Of a DNA stretch of 51,449 nt, positions 23,957-30,413 are shown in pieces. Under the pieces are notes generated by a model. The model saw only the letters and a program-made list of their open reading frames with translations, was not told where the DNA came from and made no database searches. The stretch covers positions 1 through 51,449 of the forward strand of contig CAZAPS010000010.1 of NCBI GenBank assembly GCA_964487355.1, read 5' to 3'. This stretch comes from JAXGYX01 sp964487355 (lineage in GTDB: Bacteria > Bacillota > Clostridia > Saccharofermentanales > Fastidiosipilaceae). Each line of letters begins with the position of its first letter. The stretch's first letter is position 1. The position numbers and the translations under genes were made by a program.

Positions 23957-25059
23957 CCATCCATGTCTTCCAGTTTGAAGTCGCTCAACGGCAATGTGAC
24001 AGGTTGACCGCTCCGCGCCGCGGATTGATAGATCGCCAAAATCGTTTCCACACTTTGTACCCCGCTGTGCCCGTCGGCCCGCGGGGTTTCATTGTTATCG
24101 ATACAGTTGATCAGATCGTGGTAGATGCCTGAATGAGGATTGATCAGGCGCTTGAGCGCGCGTGGTCCGCCGTTTTTGACGATTTGTCTCAACAGTCGGC
24201 CATAATACTTGCGGGTTTGTTTTTTCCCCTCATGATCGATGACTTTGAAATGAATCTTACCCCTGCGGATGCCGGCCTCGATCTCGGCTTTCTCGGTGAT
24301 GATATAGAATGTCGCTCCCCTGTTGCCGGGCGAATTGTTCGTCGTCCCTTCGACCATGCAGACCGCTCCGGACGCCATGCGCATGATCGCGGCTCCGTGG
24401 TCCTCGGCCTCCATGCGGTGAGCCATCCGTTCGATCATGCCCGACACCTGAGCCGGATAATCGTTCATCAGCCAACACATCAGGTCACAGGCGTGCACAG
24501 TCTGATTCATCAGCGCGCCGCCATCGTGCGCCCAGGTTCCGCGCCAGTTGGCCTGGTCGTAGTACTTTTGTCCGTGTCCCCAACGCACCTTGACATCGCC
24601 GCTGTAGACTTTGCCCAGTCGACCGGAGGCGACATCCGCATGGATCAGGTCGGTCAGTGGTAGATAGCGGTAAATGTGGCCCATGATGATTTGGACGTTG
24701 TGCTCTTTGGCCAGTTCGGTGAGCGCTCGCGCCTCGTCGATATCGAGCGTCATTGGTTTTTCGATCAGCACGTGAACGCCTTTTTGAATCATCTGTTTGG
24801 CGATCTCATAGTGAGTGCCGCTGGGTGTGGTGATGGCCGCGATATCCGGGCGCGTCTCCTCCATCATCTCTGTGATGTCGCTGAAAACATGTGCTCCCCG
24901 GATCCGACCGGGTAAAAAGCGGTCCAGCATTTCGCGCACCTTTGCGGGGTCCAGATCGACCACGGCGACCAGGTTCAACCGCTCCCGGTTGTGACGGATC
25001 GCTTTCAAATGTTTTTCGGCGACTCTGCCGCAGCCGATCAATGCGAGATTGTATTGCAT
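23917..25059 (-). CDS. Gfo/Idh/MocA-family oxidoreductase, second copy type
   Basis: 380 residues. Rossmann site LIGCGRVAEKHL at residues ~6–17, IEKPMTLD near 95, and GGALMNQTVHACDLMCWL (the His/Asp region of the active site) near 180. Such enzymes oxidise sugars or amino/UDP-sugars. ATG 25059 has AGGGGCG upstream; the frame is open to 25107. It has its own promoter at 25130–25158. The 3' end overlaps the convergent PadR-like gene by 40 bp. It may work with the neighbouring sugar nucleotidyltransferase, since WlbA-type members act on UDP-sugars, but this is inference. Confidence 0.87.
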   Translation of the reverse strand: MQYNLALIGCGRVAEKHLKAIRHNRERLNLVAVVDLDPAKVREMLDRFLPGRIRGAHVFSDITEMMEETRPDIAAITTPSGTHYEIAKQMIQKGVHVLIEKPMTLDIDEARALTELAKEHNVQIIMGHIYRYLPLTDLIHADVASGRLGKVYSGDVKVRWGHGQKYYDQANWRGTWAHDGGALMNQTVHACDLMCWLMNDYPAQVSGMIERMAHRMEAEDHGAAIMRMASGAVCMVEGTTNNSPGNRGATFYIITEKAEIEAGIRRGKIHFKVIDHEGKKQTRKYYGRLLRQIVKNGGPRALKRLINPHSGIYHDLINCIDNNETPRADGHSGVQSVETILAIYQSAARSGQPVTLPLSDFKLEDMDGYFDNCSDSRDKV

Positions 25060-25129
25060 ATTCGCGCCCCTGACTTTTTTATGCCTCTCGAAACAGGCCG
25101 ATTTCATTTCTCAGTCCATTATATATGGT

Positions 25130-25158
25130 ATTAGATTAAACTCAGGCGGCGCTGTCAA
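25130..25158 (-). promoter_or_regulatory. Promoter for the Gfo/Idh/MocA gene at 25059
   Basis: On the minus strand TTGACA (25158–25153), 17-bp spacer, TCTAAT (25135–25130): one mismatch in twelve. Confidence 0.72.
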
Positions 25159-25203
25159 GCTGAGAATCAACGTCCGTGCCGCTTTTGTATACAATCACTT
25201 TCA

Positions 25204-25233
25204 TTGCGATCTGTTCTGTGAATGCGATAGAAT
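25204..25233 (+). promoter_or_regulatory. Promoter for the hexokinase gene
   Basis: TTGCGA (25204–25209), 18-bp spacer, TAGAAT (25228–25233), divergent from the promoter at 25130. Confidence 0.55.
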
Positions 25234-25305
25234 ACATAAAATACGCGGTGTTGTCCCGCGCGATCGACGACCGAATTTGACACAATATTTAGTTGGAGGG
25301 GAAAT

Positions 25306-26610
25306 ATGAACCGCGAGCTTGTGAATCAATTTTTGGAGCAGTATCAATTTGGCGTCCGCCATATCGATATGCAAAAGGAAATGGGGTTGTTTCTTTTGTC
25401 CATGGAAGAAGGGCTCCAGGGTGGCCCGGAAGGCATGGAAATGATTCCAACCTGGCTTGGGCCGCCAAACGACCTTCCCACGGGAGAAAAGGTGATTGTG
25501 ATGGATATGGGGGGATCCAATGTCCGTGTCGCTGTCGCCGGCTTCAATCAGGAAGGTGAGGTGAAACTGAGCCATTTCCAAAAATATGAGATGCCGGGAT
25601 CCAACTCGCCCTGCACAAAAGAAGAGTTTTTAGAAAGCATGGTGGAGTTTTTGCGCCCGGTCCTGGGTGAAAGCGATCGCGTCGGCATTTGCTTTTCTTA
25701 TGAGGTGGAAATCTTGCCCAATCATGACGGCAGGATTTTGCGTTTCACCAAAGAAGTCGAAGTGCCGGAGATGGAAGGGGAGCTGCTGGGCGAGAGCTTA
25801 CGGGCGGCGCTGGACGAGCGCGGCCTGGACAGTGACATCAAAGTGGTTGTGTTAAATGACACTGTCGCCGCTCTGCTTGGTGGAGCCGCGGCGCGCGGAG
25901 ATCGTGTGTTCGACAACTACATCGGCATCATCATGGGGACCGGCATGAATGCCGCCTATGTCGAAGCCGTCGAACGCATTGCGAAGCTGGAACAAGGGTT
26001 CTACTGCGACACGATGATCATCAACATGGAAGCCGGAGGATATTCCATTGTGAATCGCTCGTCGATCGATCAAAAGTTGGATGAAGCCAGCAACATGCCG
26101 GGCTATCATAAATTTGAAAAAATGATCTCGGGCAGATATCAAGGACCGACGGGGCACGCGTTGATCGCGGCGGCGGCCACGGAAGGGCTGTTCTCCAAGA
26201 CATTCACCGAACGGTTTGAGTCCTGTGAATCATTGTCCAGCCGAGATCTGGATAAGTTTCTCTATCGTCCGTTCGGAGCCAATCTGCTGGCGGAGCTCTG
26301 TGAATCGGATGCGGATCGGGAAGTCTTGACGATATTGATCAGCGCGATCTTTGAACGGGCGGCCTGCCTGGTGGCGCTGGCGATCGGAGGGATTTTGACC
26401 AGAATGGACGCCGGACGATCATCGATCCGCCCGTGTCTGATCACGATCGAGGGGACCACTTATGACAAGTCGAAATTATTCAAGGATATGCTGGTCGCCT
26501 ACATGCACTCGTTCGTTCAAGAGTCATTGGGACGGTACTATGAGTTTGTGCAGGTGGAAAACAGCAATCTGATCGGTACCGCCCTGGCTACGGTGGCGAA
26601 CAGCAAGTGA
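25306..26610 (+). CDS. Hexokinase, eukaryotic-type (PF00349/PF03727 family)
   Basis: 434 residues, matching one hexokinase half of eukaryotes rather than the bacterial ROK or Glk types. Phosphate-1 loop VIVMDMGGSNVRV near residue 65, catalytic Asp in VVLNDTVAALLGG near 185, phosphate-2 IIMGTGMNAAY near 210, and GILTRM later. It phosphorylates glucose or other hexoses with ATP, entering glycolysis. RBS is GGAGGGG. The next gene follows after 67 bp without a terminator and may be co-transcribed. Confidence 0.88.
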   Translation: MNRELVNQFLEQYQFGVRHIDMQKEMGLFLLSMEEGLQGGPEGMEMIPTWLGPPNDLPTGEKVIVMDMGGSNVRVAVAGFNQEGEVKLSHFQKYEMPGSNSPCTKEEFLESMVEFLRPVLGESDRVGICFSYEVEILPNHDGRILRFTKEVEVPEMEGELLGESLRAALDERGLDSDIKVVVLNDTVAALLGGAAARGDRVFDNYIGIIMGTGMNAAYVEAVERIAKLEQGFYCDTMIINMEAGGYSIVNRSSIDQKLDEASNMPGYHKFEKMISGRYQGPTGHALIAAAATEGLFSKTFTERFESCESLSSRDLDKFLYRPFGANLLAELCESDADREVLTILISAIFERAACLVALAIGGILTRMDAGRSSIRPCLITIEGTTYDKSKLFKDMLVAYMHSFVQESLGRYYEFVQVENSNLIGTALATVANSK

Positions 26611-26677
26611 CGATTGATCTAGATTCAGAAATGACGGTCATCGACTGGATCTAATTTTGAAGATTTAAGAGGCAGAC

Positions 26678-27616
26678 ATGGCACTTTTTAGCAAACGACG
26701 CAGCGACGGCGAGTTGGTTCGAGACGCCGATCCGATGGGCATGTTGATGCCATATATTATGAAACGCAGAAATGAGTCGGCTGTCTATTATCGCATCATG
26801 ATCGATACGGCGCCGGCTCAGGAATTCATTCGGGAAAACCGTCGGGCGGGCAAACGGATCACCATGATGAACGTGATGGTCGCGGCCTTGCTACAGGCGA
26901 TCTATCGACGTCCGCGCAGCAATCGCTTCGTGGTCGGCAGAAGGCTGTACCAGCGTCACAACTTTGACGTCAGCTATGTCGTCAAGGAATCATTGGATGA
27001 CGACGCGCCGGAAGTGGTCGCTCAGGTGAATTTTGACAAGAATGAAAATGTCTATGACGTGGCCGAGAAGATGGCCACTCATATCGGCGCGGTGCAGTCC
27101 GGCGAGGACAAGGGCGATGACAAGTTGTTTTCCTTCTTTGGCAAGACTCCCCGCTGGTTTTTACGCTCCGCGATCAATTTATTGAATTTCATGGATTTTC
27201 ACAATATACTGCCGAATGTGTTGCGCAAAGTCATACCGTTCTACTCATCCGCGTTCATCTCGCATTTGGGCAGCATCGGAGCGGACGCCCCTTATCATCA
27301 TTTGTATGAATTTGGTACAACCTCCATTTTCCTCACGATCGGACGCGCCTATGACAAACCCGCCAAGGCGAGTGATGGCAGTCTGGAGTGGAAACGTATG
27401 ATAGACATCGCGGTCACAATCGACGAACGGATCAGTGATGGCTATTACCTGATCAAGACGTTGAAAACAATGGAAAGCTATATTAAAGATCCTTGGAAAT
27501 TAATTGAGCCGGTGACGCATTCCGATGATGAGGAAGAGGCGAAAGGCCGACGGTTTTTTTCAAAAAAAAGAAAAAGCACGGCGGACGACGCCGCCTGGCA
27601 GGAATTTATCATATAA
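26678..27616 (+). CDS. Catalytically altered 2-oxoacid dehydrogenase E2-type acyltransferase-fold protein
   Basis: 312 residues resembling the C-terminal catalytic domain of dihydrolipoamide acyltransferases and chloramphenicol acetyltransferase, without lipoyl or E1/E3-binding domains. The active-site motif, normally HxxxDG, reads DERISDG, so the catalytic His is Glu while the Asp-Gly stays. Ends in a basic, acidic-flanked tail (FFSKKRKS). It is therefore probably not an acyltransferase by the usual mechanism. Similar stand-alone proteins occur in Firmicutes; function unknown. No E1 or E3 genes are nearby. Confidence 0.72.
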   Translation: MALFSKRRSDGELVRDADPMGMLMPYIMKRRNESAVYYRIMIDTAPAQEFIRENRRAGKRITMMNVMVAALLQAIYRRPRSNRFVVGRRLYQRHNFDVSYVVKESLDDDAPEVVAQVNFDKNENVYDVAEKMATHIGAVQSGEDKGDDKLFSFFGKTPRWFLRSAINLLNFMDFHNILPNVLRKVIPFYSSAFISHLGSIGADAPYHHLYEFGTTSIFLTIGRAYDKPAKASDGSLEWKRMIDIAVTIDERISDGYYLIKTLKTMESYIKDPWKLIEPVTHSDDEEEAKGRRFFSKKRKSTADDAAWQEFII

Positions 27617-27635
27617 GGTCATAATCCAAAAAAAT

Positions 27636-27659
27636 AACCCGGCGGGGGGACGCCGGGTT
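27636..27659. terminator. GC-rich hairpin with A-tract upstream
   Basis: AACCCGGC (27636–27643) pairs with GCCGGGTT (27652–27659) around an 8-nt loop. Read on the minus strand the stem is followed by ATTTTTTT, a proper terminator tail, but no minus-strand gene lies upstream. On the plus strand the tail is CATAAAAAG, so termination of the preceding gene would be weak. Confidence 0.45.
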
Positions 27660-27677
27660 CATAAAAAGGAGGGGGTT

Positions 27678-27704
27678 GTGAAATCAATCATCTCAGCAAT
27701 CTGA
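27678..27704 (+). CDS. Possible 8-codon mini-ORF behind a strong ribosome site
   Basis: GTG 27678 lies 5 nt after GGAGG within AAGGAGGGGG and opens an 8-codon frame (MKSIISAI) ending in TGA at 27702. Its last codons form a 6-bp hairpin (TCTCAG…CTGAGA). The strength of the ribosome site is striking for so short a frame. It may be a leader peptide for the gene at 27792 or simply a remnant. Confidence 0.25.
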   Translation: MKSIISAI

Positions 27705-27791
27705 GACACTTATATGATATTCATAGAATGTAGCAAAAATACACCGAAACTGTTAACAGATCATGAACTATTTTGGATAAAGGTGACGAAT

Positions 27792-28052
27792 TTGTTGATT
27801 GAGATGACCTTATACGTGGAAAACCGTATTGTCGGACAGATGACCCGCACACCGCGGGACACTTCGCGCGGATTTAGCAAGCAACTGGAAGAATGTCTGA
27901 TTTTTCTTTGCCGGGAGCTGGGCGCGCCAATTCCACTTTGGCTCAGCAAAAACACCAAAGAATTCGCCTCATTTCACCAGACCCTGTTTACGAGGGAACA
28001 GTTTGACGAACAGGTTTTGTTTGATCGCATGATGCTGCGAATGCTTTCTTGA
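27792..28052 (+). CDS. Conserved-looking hypothetical protein next to mazG
   Basis: About 86 residues from TTG 27792, which has AAAGGTG 6 nt upstream; ATG 27804 and an ATG at 27714 (112 residues) are alternatives. Recognisable segments are YVENRIVGQMTRTP and PIPLWLSKNTKEFASFHQTLF. The second half is hydrophilic with aromatic residues and no membrane segment or cysteine cluster. I do not recognise a named family with certainty. The stop lies 13 bp before mazG, so it is likely in the same operon. Confidence 0.6.
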   Translation: MLIEMTLYVENRIVGQMTRTPRDTSRGFSKQLEECLIFLCRELGAPIPLWLSKNTKEFASFHQTLFTREQFDEQVLFDRMMLRMLS

Positions 28053-28065
28053 AAGGGGCGCGATT

Positions 28066-28863
28066 TTGGAATCTTTTGAACGGTCGGGTGACCGCTATAC
28101 ATTGCCCGATCTGGTCAATATCATGAAACACCTGATCAGCGACGATGGCTGTCCGTGGGACCGTGAGCAAGATCACCACACGCTGAGGCGATATTTGATT
28201 GAAGAAAGCTGGGAGGCGGTCGAGGCGATCGAAAATCAAAATGATCAAAATCTCTGTGAGGAACTGGGCGATGTGCTGCTGCAGATCGCCTTTCACGTCG
28301 CTTTGGCGGAACAAAGCGGAACATTTGATCTACAGGATGTGGTCAACGGGATTTGCCGCAAAATGATCCGCCGTCATACCCATGTTTTCGGTGAGGAGAC
28401 CGCGGACACCGTGGATGAGGTGGGTGAGCTGTGGAGGCGCAACAAGGAGAAAGAAAACCGGCAGGAGGTCGCCGGTTCACTGGAGGGTGACGTACCGCGC
28501 CATGTGCCGCAGACCATGCGCTCCGCCAAGCTGTTGAAGCGGGCGGCCGGCCAAGGTTTTGAATGGCCGGACAGGGCAGAGGCCATCGCCAAGGTGGTCG
28601 AAGAGTCGCGCGAATGCCAAGCAGCGAAGACAAGGGACGAGCGTGAGGAGGAAGTGGGCGATTTATTGTTCGCCGCGGTAGGTGTCGCGCATACGATGGG
28701 CGTCGATCCGGAGCTGGCGCTTGACGGCGCGAATTCCAAGTTCAGTGAACGGTTCGACAGGATGAAGGCTATAATGAGAAATGATCAAGACACAAAGGAA
28801 CTGTCGCCGGATGACTGGCGAGACCTTTGGAATCAATCAAAGAAAGAAAAACGAGCCAAATGA
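28066..28863 (+). CDS. mazG: Nucleoside triphosphate pyrophosphohydrolase MazG
   Basis: 265 residues from TTG 28066 behind GAAAGGGG. Two MazG domains: first CPWDREQDHHTL with the metal-binding helix pair LIEESWEAVEAIE and LCEELGDVLLQIAFH (EExxE…ExxD), second in the C-terminal third (EESRECQ and EEEVGDLLFAAVGVAH). MazG hydrolyses NTPs and dNTPs to monophosphates plus PPi, cleaning damaged nucleotides. It lacks the N-terminal methylase domain found in the Bacillus YabN version. It overlaps rqcP by 4 bp. Confidence 0.92.
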   Translation: MESFERSGDRYTLPDLVNIMKHLISDDGCPWDREQDHHTLRRYLIEESWEAVEAIENQNDQNLCEELGDVLLQIAFHVALAEQSGTFDLQDVVNGICRKMIRRHTHVFGEETADTVDEVGELWRRNKEKENRQEVAGSLEGDVPRHVPQTMRSAKLLKRAAGQGFEWPDRAEAIAKVVEESRECQAAKTRDEREEEVGDLLFAAVGVAHTMGVDPELALDGANSKFSERFDRMKAIMRNDQDTKELSPDDWRDLWNQSKKEKRAK

Positions 28864-29099
28864 GACTGGATAAATATTTAAAAGTTTCCCGCCTAATTAA
28901 ACGCCGCACAGTGGCGAATGAGATGTGCGCCGCCGGACGTGTGACGGTGAATGATAAAGTCGCCAAGCCGGGGACGGCGCTCAAGGAAGGCGATGTGTTG
29001 GAAATCGGCTTTGGCGGCGGCCCTGTGCGTGTGCGTGTCGTGAAGCTCGCGTCCAACGCGCGTAAAGAAGAGGCCGCGGAGCTGTATGAGCCGCTCTGA
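28860..29099 (+). CDS. rqcP: S4-domain RNA-binding protein RqcP (YabO family)
   Basis: 79 residues, almost wholly an S4 domain: MRLDKYLKVSRLIKRRTVANE, read as MRLDKYLKVSRL then IKRRTVANE, AGRVTVNDKVAKPG, and VLEIGFG. RqcP binds stalled 50S subunits with RqcH and helps add alanine tails to nascent chains. The start shares ATGA with the mazG stop. The order mazG–rqcP–divIC is the Firmicutes arrangement with the sporulation genes yabP/yabQ missing. Confidence 0.92.
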   Translation: MRLDKYLKVSRLIKRRTVANEMCAAGRVTVNDKVAKPGTALKEGDVLEIGFGGGPVRVRVVKLASNARKEEAAELYEPL

Positions 29100-29129
29100 G
29101 GAAGATGCCCTGAGGAGGATGGAGAACGG

Positions 29130-29609
29130 ATGAGTCAGATGAATCGAGGTGGCGGACAATTGAAAAACAATGAACGGCCGACTACTAAGCGTACCGACTC
29201 AGTCAACCGGGTCAATCGCCGGGTGGGCATTCTGCGTCCGCTTGTGGCGCTGATACTGCTTCTGATGTTGATCGCCGGCGTCATCGTCTATTATGTCCAA
29301 AATAGATATTATCGCCGCACCCAACTTTTGGTGACGGAGCTGGAAGTTGAATATCAGGAATTGTTGGAAAAAAATGAAAAGCTGAATAATCAGCTCGCCA
29401 TGGTGCGCACCGACTCCGATCCGAGTGGCGCCGAGACTACCCACATGACGAATGAGGACGCGCCGGGTGTGTCGATCACACTCGGACTCGAAGACAGCGG
29501 TTTGGTGGACGAAGAGATTCGGGCGATGTATATCGAGGAGATCGCGCGTGATCAGCTCGGTATGGTCAGACCGGGCGAGGTGTTGTTCGAAGAGGCGAAT
29601 CGGCGTTGA
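29130..29609 (+). CDS. divIC: Septum formation initiator, DivIC/FtsB family
   Basis: 159 residues. A basic cytosolic N-terminus (~1–33), one membrane helix (~34–56, LRPLVALILLLMLIAGVIVYY), then a periplasm-side coiled coil (LLVTELEVEYQELLEKNEKL, in part) and a C-terminal segment with RDQLGMVRPGEVLF, the typical FtsB/DivIC ending. It acts in the divisome with FtsL. The coiled coil is followed by an acidic insert. RBS GGAGGATGGAGA precedes ATG 29130. Confidence 0.85.
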   Translation: MSQMNRGGGQLKNNERPTTKRTDSVNRVNRRVGILRPLVALILLLMLIAGVIVYYVQNRYYRRTQLLVTELEVEYQELLEKNEKLNNQLAMVRTDSDPSGAETTHMTNEDAPGVSITLGLEDSGLVDEEIRAMYIEEIARDQLGMVRPGEVLFEEANRR

Positions 29610-29717
29610 ATCCTAATTTGAGACATGTCATGAGATTCGGGTAAGACATTTCATGTGCGAATATGCGAATGTTTGAATATTTGGTTGAAATGTTACGTCA
29701 TTTCACAGTCAACATGG

Positions 29718-29789
29718 TATAGTGAGTGTACTGTTGAAAAATGAAAATGCGAATCGACCATTCAGATTTAACCGTGAACATGGTAAAAT
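29718..29789 (+). promoter_or_regulatory. Two repeated extended –10 promoters upstream of thioredoxin
   Basis: AACATGGTATAGT (–10 at 29718–29723) and AACATGGTAAAAT (–10 at 29784–29789) are two copies of the same TGG-extended –10 context, 66 bp apart. Both face the thioredoxin gene. Confidence 0.5.
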
Positions 29790-29867
29790 TGATGTAGTTT
29801 GACGGGCGCGGCTGTGTGTCGTCCCGCTGAGATTCGCTGCGCGTGGCGCATGATTTGGAGGTTTGAA

Positions 29868-30182
29868 ATGAGTGTAATTGAAGTAACTGATGCTACATTT
29901 GATTCGGAAGTGCTGAAATCCGACCTTCCGGTTCTGGTGGATTTTTGGGCGGCCTGGTGTGGCCCATGCAAGATGATGGCTCCGGTCCTTGACCAGGTCG
30001 CGGCCGAGGTCGCGGGCAAGGCGAAGGTCTGTAAGGTCAATGTGGATGAGAATCCACAGTCTTCCGCGCAATACAAGATTCAGAGCATTCCGACCATGAT
30101 GCTGTTTAAGGATGGTCGCGTGGAGGCCACGACCGTAGGTGCGCGTCCGAAGCAGGAGCTGATGCAGATGCTGGGACTTTAA
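29868..30182 (+). CDS. trxA: Thioredoxin
   Basis: 104 residues with active site WCGPCK (Cys ~31/34), buried DFWAAW, cis-Pro in SIPTMMLF and the C-terminal GARPKQEL. It reduces disulfides in cytosolic proteins with NADPH through thioredoxin reductase. ATG 29868 follows GGAGG. It is preceded by two tandem promoters and followed by the structured element at 30222, so it is likely a single-gene transcript. Confidence 0.93.
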   Translation: MSVIEVTDATFDSEVLKSDLPVLVDFWAAWCGPCKMMAPVLDQVAAEVAGKAKVCKVNVDENPQSSAQYKIQSIPTMMLFKDGRVEATTVGARPKQELMQMLGL

Positions 30183-30221
30183 GTAACGACGCGAAGTAAA
30201 AACGAACAAAACGCTAAATAT

Positions 30222-30311
30222 CACCTTCGGGTGCCGGCTGATACCCTGGCGTGCCTCCCCATTCGCTGGCGGAGGGATCCACGTGTGTCAACCGGCCTCG
30301 GAGGTTTTTTT
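30222..30311 (+). ncRNA. Structured RNA element ending in a T run (class unknown)
   Basis: CACC-TTCG-GGTG (30222–30233) is followed by a long imperfect hairpin: 30234–30244 pairs with 30285–30295 (one mismatch, one wobble), 30250–30253 with 30280–30283, and 30254–30260 with 30268–30275 (one bulge). Then GGAGG and seven T at 30305–30311. GGAGG occurs at 30271 and 30300, and both can pair with CCTCC at 30254, so two exclusive folds are possible. It may be the 3' end of the thioredoxin mRNA, a small RNA or an attenuator for glutamine synthetase. Confidence 0.45.
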
Positions 30312-30322
30312 GCGCTGATTTT

Positions 30323-30331
30323 TGTTATAAT
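30323..30331 (+). promoter_or_regulatory. Extended –10 promoter for glutamine synthetase
   Basis: TGTTATAAT matches the extended –10 consensus; no good –35 is seen. It lies after the T run at 30305, so a transcript from here would not contain the structured element. Confidence 0.5.
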
Positions 30332-30413
30332 TCATACGATCGCGCCCATCACCGATGAACCTGCGCGACCGAACCAACCATAAACATCTGAAAGAGACGA
30401 GGCAGAACACACA

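Noticed and set aside
30225..30260. GGGTGCCGGCTGATACCC looked like the start of a TPP riboswitch
   Set aside because: The CTGAGA core and the later CCTGATCTGGATAATGCC segment are absent, and the gene downstream is glutamine synthetase.
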